Part shown: one piece after another, positions 13,040 through 27,056 of the stretch | Numbering within the stretch: position 1 is the stretch's first letter | Layout of the letters: every line of letters starts with the position of its first letter | Assembly (NCBI GenBank): GCA_023374025.1 | Contig: SIJG01000113.1 | Coordinates: 297,213 to 361,212, forward strand | DNA length: 64,000 bases | DNA from: Heterodera schachtii | Lineage: Eukaryota; Nematoda; Chromadorea; Rhabditida; Heteroderidae | Direction: 5' to 3' | Notes under the pieces: generated by a model | Databases searched by the model: none | Told to the model about the DNA's origin: nothing | What the model saw: only the letters and a program-made list of their open reading frames with translations | Position numbers and translations under genes: made by a program

Positions 13040-13270
13040 ACATGTAACAACATAAAAAAAAACAAAATAAAAATTGCAAAAAAGTGTTTGCTTGGCCCTG
13101 ACTTCATCAAAGCCCTTCAAGAAGACCCACTATTTTTTATGGACACGGCACAACGAGAAGATTACGATAGTGACAAATGTGCCAAGTGCAGCTTGTACCT
13201 ATGGGAACAAGTTTTTAACAAAAAGACTGGAATCAACGAGCATGATTATATAAATAAAATAAAAACATGA
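13040..13270 (+). pseudogene. Coding-like islet, unknown protein fragment
   Basis: The frame is open from upstream of 13,040 to the TGA at 13,268. From 13,085 the codons become varied and GC-richer than the surroundings, giving L-G-P-D-F-I-K-A-L-Q-E-D-P-L-F-F and later K-C-A-K-C-S-L-Y-L-W-E-Q-V-F. There is a CxxC pair that could be half of a zinc site, mixed polar and hydrophobic residues, and no low-complexity run. There is no ATG near the start (a TTG lies at 13,088) and no clear splice signals. I do not recognise the family; it may be a decayed exon or part of an old transposon. Confidence 0.35.
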
Positions 13271-13623
13271 AAACATTAAATAATAATGGTGTTTAAATTG
13301 GAAAAAATAATAAAACTACTATATTTTTCGGAAAAAAATCATAATTTATTAATTAGTTAAAGCAACTAAACATTTAATGGAGTATTGTAACAAAATAGTT
13401 ATGAATAAATTTACTTGTTTTATATACAATTATAGAAAAGAAATAAAAAAATTACATCACAAAAATTTTAAACAATAAAAAAAAGTAATTATCAAAACGA
13501 ATAATATAAATAAGCAAAACAAATACTGTGACTTACTTAATAATTAGAGAATAAAATTCACAAAATTCTATGCCAACTTTAAAAACCAGTATATAAATTA
13601 AAAAACTGATTTTTTATTATTTT

Positions 13624-13809
13624 GATAACAAAAAAAAAACGAAAGGAAAGAAGAAAATCTATTGGGCTTTATTAGAGCAAAATAAATTCAATGAATTAAA
13701 AATTATTACTGAAATATGCCAAAAAAATGAAGCTTACAAAATTTTGTTACATTGGTTCGTTGGAATGCAAACCCATTCAAAGAAAAGCACCTGGACAGCA
13801 CGTTTTTAA
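13624..13809 (+). pseudogene. Second coding-like islet, unknown
   Basis: A 61-codon open frame without an ATG, ending with TAA at 13,807. After a Lys-rich start it reads I-Y-W-A-L-L-E-Q-N-K-F-N-E-L-K-I-I-T-E-I, then C-Q-K-N-E-A-Y-K-I-L-L-H-W-F-V-G-M-Q-T-H. The Trp, Cys and His content and alternating helix-like pattern are unlike translated A-rich noise. It lies about 350 bases downstream of the islet at 13,085 on the same strand, so both could be remnants of one gene. No family is recognised. Confidence 0.3.
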
Positions 13810-16800
13810 ATAACATTATAAAGATTATAAAAAGTTGACAAAATTAAGTGATAAAATAAAATAAAATAAAAATGATAACAATAAAATATGAATGAATTTT
13901 GCGAAAATCTATTAAAAATCAGTGTTAGTATTAACATATTTTGGCTTGATTTTTTAGTGAAAATAAAAAATTATCTGAACCCACTAAAAAAAAGTTAAAT
14001 TTTTTTTTGGGTATTATTAAAAAAAATGGAATATAAAAATGAGACGCTGCCATTTTTTCAAATTAATATTTTAAAAATTTAAAAAGTGATTTAATTTGCT
14101 TTATTGATTGAGGTTTATTATACAATTAAAAATTTATTTATGTTGCTTATAACAAATGCAATAAAAAAAATACTATCTAAAGATTTTAGTTGTATTTAAA
14201 ATAAAAGGATTTAACGACTCAACACACTTCTGAAAACAATAATTTAAAAAATTATTATTATTATTTGGCTCACGAAAAAAATAGACCCGCAAATATGTAA
14301 TAAAATTTTAAACATAATCAAAATAACTGCCGATGAGAACAAATTAATAAAAAAAGTTAAAAAATGCGATTTGAATGCTTGAATACTAAATGGCGCAACA
14401 TTACGTGGAAGTTTTAAAAAAATTTAAATTATAATGCAAATCTCGGTACATGAATTATTAATTTTGCGGCACTTTTTTTAATTTTATTTGGCTGCCTATA
14501 AAGCTTATTTTGAAGAAAAAAATATTTTCGAACAAGAACGTTTAAAAGTATTAATAGCTATCTTTAAATAAATTAATTTTGCAAATAATTATAATTTTAA
14601 TTATATTAATCACAACGCATTGACATAAACTTAAACTTTTGTTCCACCTTTCTTCAAACACAAAAAAATAATAGAAAAATAAAACAAAAGAAAGATAATA
14701 AAAATTTAAATAAAGAAATTTATTTCGGAATTTGAGGCCTTTAAACTGATACAAAATGTAAAAAAATAAATTTTCAAAAATATGGATTATTAATTGCATA
14801 AAATAATACAAAAACCTTATTTATTAAAAGAAAACATGATAATTAATTTTTGTCAGATTTTCTAATTTTTTACCTCAGATGCCTAAAAAATATTGTCAAT
14901 TAAAAAAAGCAGGGATTACGAATCTCGTCCGTTGGACATTAATTATTTTCTCGAATCCTAGGAAGACTTATTTCCCTAATGGATGGGGTTGCTCCAAGAC
15001 TGTTTTTAAATTTCTCTACTATTCCAGTCAAAAATTGTCGGGGAATTTACTCCTGGTCCCTGACTTTTCTTCAAAAGAGAATTTTTTATTTTTTCTTTTC
15101 TTAAATAAAAAATTTGGCTGATTTTACATTTTAACCAACTAACTCAAAGCTAAATTATCAATGCTAAAAATTTACAGGATATGAGTACGAAGAAATGTCC
15201 AAATCGAATCTGGTGCATGAGTTGTATTAAAAATTTATAAAAAAGGAATGTGAAAAAAAAATTAATACAACAAAATAATACAGTCTAAGCCATTTTATTA
15301 ATAAAAATAACAGAGAAAATTAATTAAATAATATTATGATAAATTTAAATATAATTAAAAATTATCTAAAGATAAAATATATAAAATTATTTGAAATATT
15401 TAAATAGCAAATTATAATATTTTTAAACTCAATTTATTTTTGTTATTATAATAACACATTTTAATTAAAGATTTAAATTTGTACAAAAGAAAAATAAAAA
15501 CATAAGAAACGTATAAAAATCAATATTTAAATAAATAAATTTTTTCGCAATACATCCTTTAAAAAAATTTAAAAAATGAAACTATGCAAATCATTTATAT
15601 CTTTAAAGTATATATTGTCAAAATTATTTTTTTAAAATTAAATAGCTTTTTTTGTAAAAAAAAATAATCATATTTGCCTTATAAAGATAAAAATATTATG
15701 ATACAAAATAGAAAATAAATTCGTTGGAAAAATATGATAAAACAATTTTCAAAATAATTATTTTAAAAAATTTAAAAGAGATTTAAATTATTTTATTGGT
15801 AAAGGTTTATTCTGCATTAAATTTATTTATGTTGCTTAGAATAAATTCAAAAAAAATTCAAACAAAAAATAAATTTTTAATTTCAAAAAAATGATTTCTT
15901 ATAAATTAATTAATTTTCATGACAATAAAAAATTAAATGCACAGAAAAATTGAATTTATTAAGAATATTGAAGTTGATAAATGCAGAAGAAATTGAGATA
16001 TGAATACCTTCAGAATAGTACTCATCATATTTCGCGGAATATATTTGAAAATTTTTTTTTAAATATTTATCTTATTTTTCCTGTAAATATTAGTTAAATT
16101 TTTCCTAATAAGTTTAATAAAAAAAATAAAAATTTAGCGGATTTGCGATAAAGTGTTGTGTTTATTAAATAGGTTTTTTATATACAATTAAATAAAACAA
16201 TAATTTATAAACTTTTCGGGCCTTTTACTCCAAATTTGTTTATCGTTGCAAGGAATTTAATTATGAAGAAACTGTTATATATAAAGTATAGCACTATTTA
16301 ATCTAATGGATTTTTTATGAACATTAGAAAAATTAAAAAGGAAAAATGTTGAGAAATGAAAATAAACTGTTTTCAGAGAATATATTGTTGTCATTAGCAA
16401 TTAATAAATGCTCGAAAAAAACAGATAAATAAAGAAAATAATAAATTTAAAACAAAAAGTTGAGTATTTTTTGAAAAATAAACGCATTCTAAAGCAGAGA
16501 GATTATTAATTTTTTACAAGATACACAATAAATGTCCAAAATGTGTTAATTATTTAACAAAATATAAATGATGAAAAAGCACTCTCCAAAAGCGTATTTT
16601 GCTGATCATCAATTTGAAAAAAATAAATTATTTTTATTTAAACATGCAAATGACCATTGGAAAGCAAAAGTTAGAATGAATTTAATATTAAGAATTAAAA
16701 AAAATGTATCCTAAACTACATACATATAATTAAAAAAAAATCAACAAAAGAAAAAAATAGAAAAAAATAAAAGAAATAATTAATCAATTAACTGACGGAC

Positions 16801-17012
16801 ATGTAAAAGAATGACAACTACTGGATGGCATGAATGAAAAATTTAAAAAAAATACCAATATATAAAAGATGTCTATTTTACAAATTTGAAAAGTGTAAAT
16901 AAATTAGGGCAATGGTAAACTTTCTGTTGTAAAGAAAATAAAAAGATAGCACAAAAAGTCGCTTGTATAAATAAAATCAAACAAATGATTAAAAAATGTA
17001 TTATAAAATAGC

Positions 17013-17478
17013 CAGGGCGGCCAAGTGTCCTTTTTTTAAAGATTTGTCCTTTTTTGGAGGGGCCGGATCTTTGAAATTAAAAATGTCCTTTTTTAAAGAT
17101 TGTCCTTTATTTTAGGCTTTCTCAAACTTTTTTAATTTTTTTGTGCATAATTATTTATTTCGCTGATATAAATGCTACCAAAACTCCCAATTTCAAAAAT
17201 TTTTCCCAGCGGCGCTTTTCGGCACCGCCGGCCCCGAAAATGGTTTTTTTGTAAAAAGCTCGCAGCAAAAAAACATTTTTATTGATTTTTAAATTTTGAA
17301 TAGAATTTTCCAAAATGATGATTTTTGTCGGCAAAATGCTGATATTGGAAATTTTCAGTTGACAGGCCATGTTTTTACGCTAATAAAATGTTGTTTTAAG
17401 TCGATTTTTCAAGTTTTTATTGCGTCTTTGTTTTAGCCTCGTTTGTCCTTTTTTTGAAAAAAAAACTTGGCCGCCCTG
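17013..17478. mobile_element. hAT-type MITE, TIR CAGGGCGGCCAAGT (466 bp)
   Basis: A perfect 14-bp terminal inverted repeat, CAGGGCGGCCAAGT and ACTTGGCCGCCCTG, flanked on both sides by the perfect 8-bp target duplication AAAATAGC. TGTCCTTTTTT is iterated just inside the left end and appears again near the right end. The shared GC hairpin sits at 17,206-17,231 in reverse orientation. No transposase. Confidence 0.93.
17206..17231 (-). repeat. Cassette hairpin copy (reverse orientation)
   Basis: On the minus strand the arms are CCGGCGGTGC and GCGCCGCTGG around a CGAAAA loop. Two pairs are G-T wobbles and the rest are Watson-Crick, so pairing is kept although the sequence differs from the copies at 26.5, 31.7 and 42.1 kb. 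Confidence 0.75.
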
Positions 17479-18849
17479 AAAATAGCGCAAAAAAAATTTC
17501 TATTTTTAATCTTATTAAGTTAAAACCAATAAATGAAAATGAAGTATTTAAAATATCTTATAAAACAAAAACCCTCTTTTTGAAGTAAAGTGTGTTTAAT
17601 CAATAAAAAATTATCTAATGTAAAAAATATTTTCTTGCATATCTAAACAAAATAAACATTAATTTAGAATATTTTGATTATTAAAATAAATAACATCCCA
17701 ACGAAACATTTTAAAGGCCGTTGAGTGGATTACAATTGTTGTAAAGTGAAGATCATGAATTAATTCATTTGTATCGGCTGCCTATAAAGATATTTTAATA
17801 TGAAAAAATAATGCCATATAATTTTGAAATGATAATTAAACGAATATATTTGGCTGGATAAATGATTTTTATAAATAAAATATATCATAAATATATTTAT
17901 TTCAATTACATTACAAGAAAAAAGCATGGAGCATTTAATTAGAATTTTTATCAATAAATATTTAAATAAAAGTTATTCCTAACATTTTAACGAAATCACA
18001 AAAGGAAATAAACAACCACAAGAAGTTTTTTAAATTTTAGTAGTGAATAAAAAATAATTTTAATAATCGTAATAAATAATGATAAATTTGTCATAACGGC
18101 GAATTTTATAATTTGGGATCAAGCTAGTTGTTACATATTTTTGATACAAAAAACCTGATGATAGATAATAAACAAGACATTTATATTTAATATTTATCAA
18201 ATGCATCATCCCCATGATAAAACAATTATCTGAAAAAAGTGCTGCTAATTCCTTCGTAATTGGCATAACAAATATTTGGTTTATTTCATGAAAATATTAT
18301 AGAGAATAAATTTTTAATAACAATATATAAACACAGAAAGAAACGCAATTTAACAACCGATCCACAGTTCTGTAGATAAGTCAAATATAAAATACCAGAT
18401 ACTGATATTAAGTATGCTCGTTGAATTATTAAAAAATTGAACGTAAACAATAATACAACAATCAATTGAAAATATATAAATTATAAATATAAAATTTTAA
18501 CAAATATAAAAAGAGATGCACGAAGAGATATTAATAAAAATTTCATTATTAAGAATGATGGAATATCAAAATGTCTTAAAATGAAGAAATAATTAATTAA
18601 ACAAAATATGAAACGAGAGCACCAAATGCATATTTAAAACTTAGTAATGATAAGCAAGTAAATTAGAGTTTAAATTACGAGAATATAAATAAAGAAAAAA
18701 ATTTTTTATTGAAATTTTCCTTTAGTAAATTAAATTATATAATTTCAATAATAAGAATGTACAAAACAATTCTAAAAAAATAAATTAGGAGTCAAAATGA
18801 TGAAAAGACAAAAAAGAAATGTCGTATTTCCCTCCTAAATCAGGAGGAT

Positions 18850-19190
18850 TTTCCCCGAGTCGATTGAACCCGACATTCAAAAATCTTCAACACTTATTTT
18901 AATGTTTTCCAACAATAATAGGTGATACTGAATTTGGGTTAGAACAATGCCCAATGGAATACCATAATGTCTTTACAATAAATTTAAAAAATGTTTTAAA
19001 ATTAATTAAATTTAAGAAGTGATTATCAAAATTCATCTAAAATAAATGATGAATTAATAAGCTTAATATTGAGGTAAATAACATCATTTAAATAAAATAT
19101 TATCAACCCAAATAAAGAATGATACAAGCTGGTATCAGTCAGCAAGGGCAAAACGTTCAACAACCAATTGTTTGCCTTCAAAGCGCGAGT
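18850..19190 (-). repeat. Module R10, copy 1
   Basis: Contains TTTTCCAACAATAATAGGTG, ATACTGAATTT, GAATTAATAAGCTTAAT, GAGGTAAATAA and AAATAAAGAATGATACAAGC in the same order as 22,680-23,130, about 4 kb away in direct orientation. It starts with a relative of module E (ACCCGACATTCAAAAATCTT). Confidence 0.75.
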
Positions 19191-20827
19191 AAATCTATTC
19201 TAATAATCTAATCACAAATGATTTTGAATTTGCAAACAAAATGAATCTCTTTTTAATTAAATCACTGTGATCGCGACCAGAAAATATTAAAGTATAACAA
19301 TTAAAATTTTAAAAGAAAATTCTCGAAAAGGAAAATAAAAAAGTGAAGAAATGTTAAAAAATTAATAAAATCTATATTATATTTTAAAAAACTATACAAA
19401 AGTAGCTGATTCATTAAGTTAAGATCAATGGCGGAAATAGAAGTGTATTATGAAAAAAAATTCTAATACTAATCGGGTAATATTTTCATCCAAAAAATCT
19501 ATGCCACCAACCGAACAACAAAATCAATCTTGTCGATTTAGATATTGAAAATAAAAAAGAATATAAAAATTAATATAACTTAATTATCGGACATAAATAA
19601 GAAAGGTGGATTTAAAGCAAATATTTTGATGAATTCTATTTAAAGACATTTAAATTAAAAATTTTTAATAAATTCAAAATTATTAATGAGAAAACAATAT
19701 AATGTATAACTTAATTTAAAAATTGGCATAAATTAAACAAAAACGGAATAAAATAGTAACTGAAAATTTAGTACAAAACCGAATGATTGCACCAATCGTG
19801 CAATATTTGGTCCGTAGTTCTACTCCAGAAGAAAACCACAGTAACATAACTTGAAAAATTTAACGAAAAAACATTTATAATGTAAAAAATTATTGATATA
19901 ATAAATTTCATAATTTAATTCAGCAAAATCAGAGCGAAAATATTTCCACTTTTTAATGTTAAAATAACTAAATTATTTATTCTGCAGTATTAAAAATGAA
20001 AAAAATATTGCGACTAGAAAACTTTATTTATTCATGTGGATTTTTTTGATGCAACTCATTTTAAAAAAATTAAAATTAAAATAACAATAAAAAATAATGC
20101 ACTAGTAATTCAAGTTTCTAAAAAATTTATTCTACAATTAAAAGCTAAATTTTTTGAATTACGTTACCTTTTACAAAAAAAGAAAATTTAAATAAGAAAA
20201 AACATAAATAAATTAAATTTTTTAAAATTTATATTTGTATTTTATAAAATGAAAATTAAGAAAAAATAAAATGCTAGTAGTATCAGTAGCATTTAAGACC
20301 TTTATTACTTTAAAATTAATAATCATATAAAAAAAATTCTTATTCAATTTGTAAATTATCAAATACAAGAACCTCAAGCGAGAAAAATATTATTTGATAT
20401 TTTAATTCTTTTAATTAGGAAGTAAATAATAAATAACTTTAATTATCAAAGTGAATACAGAATAAAAATCATCAATTTAAAAGTACTCAAAAAAACGTAA
20501 CCCATAATTAATTAATTGATCATTGAACATCAAAAATTAATATAGTCGAATACGCAGAATAATAGTAATGCTTTGAATAAAGATGACCCATTTATTAATC
20601 ATAAAAAATATTAACAAATTGAAAGTAATATTTTTTTCTTATATTATCGAGGGAAGTAGAAAGTATGGTTAAGCACGAATATTATTAATATTTGAAACAA
20701 AATCAAAAATACATACAAATTTATATATACAAACAACAAAATTTATAGCCGGCGTAATCTACGAAAATATGGTGTATGGCGACGAGAAAATGAGAGTATT
20801 CGAATTTTTTAGAAAAATTTAAAATTA

Positions 20828-21170
20828 TTTTTAAAATAAACAAAATTTAAAATATACAGAATATTAAAGAATGTAAGAATAAATATTGCTCAGCGAGAAA
20901 ATGAATTTTTTTAAAGTTTGTAAAAAGTTAATTTTAAACAAAAAAAATCCAGTTACAATATGAAAACAGATTATTTGATAAATTTCAATAAAAATATTAA
21001 TGAACAAAAAAATCAAATGAGTTATTAAGAATAAAATACAGAAAAATTAACAAAACATTGTAAACTACTGATAAATATTTAGTGAATTTTTATTATAATA
21101 ATTTTGGATTATAAAAGAAAAAACTATGCAATGAATTAAAATATAATTTCAGCATTACAGTTAGAATTTG
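20828..21170 (-). repeat. Module R11, copy 1
   Basis: AATTTAAAATATACAGAATA, GTAAGAATAAATATT, TTACAATATGAAAA, AAAAAATCAAATGAGTTA and AACTATGCAATGAATTAAAA recur in the same order at 27,615-27,880. Confidence 0.75.
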
Positions 21171-22679
21171 ATAAGAAAAATAAAAGGCATGGATACAAAA
21201 GGAGCTAGTATTAAAATTATACTAAAAGTACGATTAACAATTGCACCTAAAAACCCAGCATATAAAATTAAAGAAAATTAACTCATAAAAAACTACGATA
21301 TATTGATGGATCATTTAAATATTTTATAATTTAATTGAGCACTATCTACCTTGATAAATAAGATTTTTCATTTCGCAAAATTTAATATATATAATATATT
21401 CCAGAAATTCATTATTATTTTTTAAAAATTTTAATAAAAAATAAAAATATTTTGTATTTATAATTTCAATAAAAGCTGGAAAAGGCATAATACATTAAAC
21501 TATATAAATATTTATTTCAGATATTACATAAATAACAAGTACATATTAAAACAATCTGCACAATTTCTCAAAGACAAAAACATTTGACATGGAAAATATT
21601 TATATTAAAAATGAATTATTACCCCTGTATGAAAATAATGGATGGATGCAAGATAAAAAAGATTATAATTGTAAGAAGTCATAAGTTTCTTTAAATCAAT
21701 ATTAAAATAAAAGTTATAACAATTTAAAAAACATAAAACCAATTCAAATGAATATTTGAAAATATCATAACAAAAAATTATAAATAGAAGGCACCTTTAA
21801 TGGTAAATCTTTTTTAGTAAAACAAAATAACTTCCAAAATTAATGTGATTTGAAAAAAGCAATAATCTATTAATAAGAATACATGAAAAAAGAATTTCCA
21901 AGTTCTGACTTTGATAAAATAAATATGTGATTTAAAATGCTTTATTTTTATTTACAATAATTTTTACGCAATAATTTATTTCAACTTTTGAATGTCAAAA
22001 GCTTCTTCACATTAAACGCATAAAAACAATAATAACTTAAACCGGCTGACATTCCATACTAATATTAATTACACTTTTACTTAAATAATTATCTAAGTTT
22101 AATCTATTAGTATTTGCGGCTAAATTAGCGGATTACATTGTTTGCTTTATTTATATTTATCCGATTTTATAATCAATTTTAACAACTCCAATTAAACATA
22201 TTGTTCTTTTGTTTATATTTACTCAAAATGAATGTAAAAAACAATTTAGAACATTTAAGAATTTTATGATAATATAAAATATTTATAATACAAGACTGAA
22301 AATTGTGAAATTATGAAAATAAAAGTAAGCCTAAATACAAAAACAATGTTTGAAAAATTAAAAGTGAAAAAAACTACTTCTAATTAAATTTAAATATTTT
22401 ATAAAACAATTGTTTAAAAGATAAATAAAAAACTGAAGTGATATTTAATGCAAAAAATGATTTTAAGTAAACTAGTTTTACATATAATAACAAAAATTAA
22501 CTTGTCAATTTCGATATTAAAAATAAAACCGATTAAATAGCATTTACATAAAAGTTAATTCAACGAAAATTAAAAGAAATTAATGAAAGTAAAAACCTAC
22601 TAAAATCAAATAAGAATATATAAATGCTTAAAATAAATAATATATGCAAAGACCCAGACGTTAGCCCAACAAAAATACG

Positions 22680-23130
22680 AGATTTTTCCGTCGAGCGAGT
22701 CTTTGAACCGGACTTTCAAAATCTTTAACACAAAAAACCTAAAGAAGAATAAGAAGTGCAAACGAAATAAAAGTTCTAAATTCAAAAGTTATTTGATTTA
22801 TTAGAAATTTATTTTGGTGATTTAATAGATTCTTTATTAATTTAAAATCAAATGTATATATTGGCAATAATATGAAAAATAACAAAATTATTATTTTTTA
22901 ACATTTTCCAACAATAATAGGTGATACTGAATTTTAACTCAGAAGAATACTAAATGAAATATCATTAATTTATTGAGGTAAATAAAATGGTGAATTAATA
23001 AGCTTAATTTTTTGAGATAAATAAAATCAAAATAAACTTACAAACAAAATAAAGAATGAAACAAGCTTGTCCAGCAGGCAGTGGCAAAACATAACGCTCA
23101 ATTGTCTATGCAGTTAGGTCTTCAAACCCC
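22680..23130 (-). repeat. Module R10, copy 2
   Basis: Direct repeat of 18,850-19,190. The TTTTCCAACAATAATAGGTG block, the AATAAGCTTAAT block and the AAGAATGAAACAAGCTTG block are all present, with insertions between them. Confidence 0.75.
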
Positions 23131-26100
23131 AAGGCGCATCATGGATGAATGTTAATTTTTATTATAATAATTTGGGCATATACAATTAAATTCTAATATA
23201 TTTACCACCATTTCATTGCGAAATGAACAAAATTACAAAAAGTTCATAATAATTCCCCTTCACATTCATTAAACTTTTATTGAAGAAAATAACGATAAAT
23301 AGTCACATTTATATAATAAATAAATCACCGGTTCGACAAGAGCTGCTTAAAAATCTTAACTAATAAATTAAATTCTGAGGATGTAAAATTAATAAATGCA
23401 GACGAAAAGATGTAAAATTTAGAGAAAATCTTTATTGCCAGTGAAAACCTGAATTATGTCAACATGACTCGTGTAAATTTATAAAATTAATACGATCGAA
23501 CAATTTTTATTACATTATATTCCTTTAAAATTATCGAAGCAACCTAATTTTCACATAAAAGAAAATTTCTGCCATTAAAAAAAAAAGAATTAACTTAAAA
23601 TGAAAAAATTTAATATTAAAAAATTATTAAAAATCTTTTACATTTACGAAAGCCTAGCTTTTATGTTTATATATGTTGTAAAAAAAATTAGTTGATTATT
23701 TCAATATTATATGAATTATAAAAAAGAAATAAATGAATGAATCAACTTATTAAATAATTTAATCCTATGGAATGGTTTATTAAAAATTGATAGAGTGGTC
23801 TGAACATGAGAAATAGCGCAGGAAATAGCTGAAAATTGAGAATTCTTAATATTGCTTAAAATTTTTTATTTAAAATTCACAAAGATTAAATGAATTAAAG
23901 AAATAATAAATATAATAAAAAATGGCGCTTATAACTAATATATATATATAATTGAAAGAAAAATAAAAACTTAAGTTCATTAATTAGGTATGAAAACAAA
24001 GCACCAAATCATTAATATCCGAAATGAATATAATTTAATAAAAAAAACATTGATATAGTATAACAAAAAAATGTACAACCGACATGTGAGTCGGAAGAAT
24101 ACATAAAGAAATAAAAAACGCCTTTAAAGTGATATGAACTATAAAATTTAAATGTTTTTCAGAATTGTTATGCATCAATTATTTATTCATTTAAGAAAAC
24201 TATAAGTAATAATCATATAAAAATGCTGAAATCAAAATAAAATAACTCATAAAAGAGAATAACCGAATGCATAATAATATATTCTTTTGTAGTTCAATTA
24301 ATAGAGAGAATAGCTGAAATAATAGTTGATACTCATACAAACGTGAATAAAAAACAAAGAGAATTTTAAAAAAGCCCAAAAAAGGAAACGCGATTTTGGC
24401 ATAATGGTGCGCGATTTTAAATAGCTAAAAACAACTGTTAAACAATTTAAATTTTACTCTTTTTTTGTCATAACAAAATAAGAAATAATAAAAATTAAGA
24501 CAGGATTCGTAGATGCAAAATACTGAAAAATAGTAAAAATATTTATTTAAAAAAATGTATGTAAAAAATAAATAATTTAAAATAAGTAATTTTAAATTAA
24601 ATAGATAATTTTTTATAAAACAATTGCAATGAAAAGATAACTATAGTTAATTCCATCATTAAACTCAGATATATGCATGCATTAAAAGTCCTAACTCCAA
24701 TTAAAAATTTTAAAATATTTTTATGCTTAATTCAAAAAAAAATGCCAGGAAATAGAATCAATTACACATATAAATAATAACGAACAAAAAGCTATTGAAA
24801 GTAACAACGGTCAATGTTATTTAATTAACAATATTAACAAAAAATATAAAATTTAACAATCAAAAATTATTATAGCGAACACTTAGAAAATAGTAAAATA
24901 ACTATTTAAATAAGAAAAAATACAAATAACAAATAATATGGATAATATATAATTTTTATTCTTAAAATAAAAAGGAAAACTATACATTTCTATATTTGAT
25001 GCTACAAACAAAGATGACCTATTAAACATAAAAATATAACATAATATTAAATGTTTTATTATTTGCAAGGAATGGAGGCGAGAAAATGAGATAATTCTAT
25101 TTCTAAATAAGAAAATTAAATATTAATAAATTACATAATAGTTAAACAAATGCGAATAAATTTTGATTTATTTACAAATGTTGTTTTGAAAAAAAGACAG
25201 TCAAATGGTGGTGAAAATGTTCAATCTAAGAAAATTCTTAGAAAAATTATACAATATTTTCCAATTAAAATGCTTTACTCGGTAACATCAATGGGGCAAC
25301 AATTCCCCATTCTTTTCAGACACACTTCCAATGGCGTCGAATGATGCGACTAAACAAGAAGAAGCACACATAGAACAATTAAAATCGAAAAATAAAATGC
25401 AAATCATTAACGAAAGGAAAATATTTCATTTGCAAAAAGCAATAAATGCTATAAGATAAAAAAAGCAAACATAAATCTTTTTAATAATAATCAAATACAG
25501 TCTGTTTAAAATGCAACAATTTAATGTAAATAATAAGGGTAATTTGCGAATTAAAAATATGAAGAGAAAAATATCTCATTGTGTAAAAATAAATTTTTAA
25601 AAATTTCATTAATAAAAATATTTTATTTCCCATGACAAAACAGAATGTAAAAAAATTCATCAAATGCTTCCTTTTTCTTTAGAGTTTATGCAAAGTGAAA
25701 AAATATATACGTGAAAAGAAGAATAATTCATTATAATAAAATTAAAAAACACATAATTTGTGTAAATCATTGAAAACATAACCTAATAAAAATATATATC
25801 TTACATGTATTTACCGAATTTAAATATACTTCCTATTTATCTAGCTATGGAATAATACAAAAAAATATTTTTCAGAAAAAATCAATAAATATCACAAAAG
25901 AAGTATAGTTTACCTAAAAACAAAAAATAAACTAATGAAGGATATATCATTTAATTGGAATTAGACATATGTCAATAAATAGAGAGTGCAGAGAAAAATA
26001 CACTTCTCTCATATGGCGTACTATTTCTTTACAGAGAAAGAATAAATTAAAAAATGACGATTTTCGAAAATAATTTTTGAGATTTTCTTACTAACCAAAC

Positions 26101-26152
26101 AGGACAATATTCATATCATTTGAAAGTTCTTGATGAGGAGATGCTTATTTAA

Positions 26153-27056
26153 TAGAGACCGGAATTTTGAAATGGCCGGGACCGGGATCGGGACCGGGAC
26201 TTGGAAAATGGACCGGGACGGGATCCCAAGACCGGGACTCCCGTTTTTCCGGGACTCCCGGTCCAGGTGGTTTGTCCAAAAAAGCCGGGACCGGGACTCC
26301 CGTTTTTCCGAGACTCCCGGTCCCGGTCCCAGTTTTTGGGACCGGGACTTTTTCAAAATTTTTGAAATTTTGATTAAAAATTCGGAAAAAAATTTATAAT
26401 TTTATATTTTAGCTTATAATTATATCAAGCCTGTAAATCGACCTTTTTTGATTTTCAATACAATTTTTTACGGCGCATTTTTTTTTAATTTGGGGTACAA
26501 GGGGGGAGGTCCGGCGGTGCCGATAGGCGCCGCCGGGGAAAATTTTAAAAATTTGTGTGATTTGTTAACAGATTTACACCAAAAATGAAAAAATTTTGCG
26601 ATTTTGACTCAATTTTTTAAGAGAATAAAGATTTTTATGGGCCAGCGTGAAAATTTTTATAGATTTTTACCTTCATATTAAGCATTTTCCCCAAAAATTG
26701 CTATGTTAGATCTAATTTTGAATATTTTAGGTAGATTTTATGATCTTTTTAATAGTTTAAATCGTAAAAAACCCAAATTTCCATCTTCAAAATTTTAAAT
26801 AAAAGACATTTCGCCAAAAAATATTAATTTTTTCAAATTTGGTACAGTTTCACTGGTGAATTTTAGTCCCGTTAGTCCCGGCCCAAATGGCCGGGACCGG
26901 GATCGGGACCGGGACTTGGAAAATCGACCGGGACGGGATCCCGGGACCGGGACTCCCGTTTTTCCGGGACTCCCGGTCCCGGTGGTTTGTCCAAAAAAGC
27001 CGGGACCGGGAGTCTCGGCAAAATCCCGGCGGGATCCCGGTCCCGTCCGGTCTCTA
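26153..27056. mobile_element. hAT-type MITE, TIR TAGAGACCGG, with GGGACC arrays (904 bp)
   Basis: Terminal inverted repeat TAGAGACCGGA, flanked by the perfect 8-bp target duplication TTATTTAA. CCGGGACC-type units are iterated for about 190 bases at both ends, partly as long inverted copies of one another. The interior holds the intact GC hairpin (26,511-26,536), the TTTGTTAACAGATT box (26,561) and the ATTTTGCGATTTTGA stretch. The Gly/Pro/Arg/Asp-rich open frames here only translate the iterated ends. No transposase. Confidence 0.93.
26511..26536 (+). repeat. Cassette hairpin copy (intact)
   Basis: Arms CCGGCGGTGCC and GGCGCCGCCGG around a GATA loop: an 11-bp stem with one T-G wobble. The same arms occur in the elements at 31.7 and 42.1 kb. 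Confidence 0.85.

Noticed and set aside
14879..15121. Possible hAT MITE (CAGGGATTAC ... GGTCCCTG) or 80-codon gene
   Set aside because: The supposed ends match poorly and the flanks show no 8-bp duplication; the protein shows no domain. It remains an unexplained GC-richer islet.
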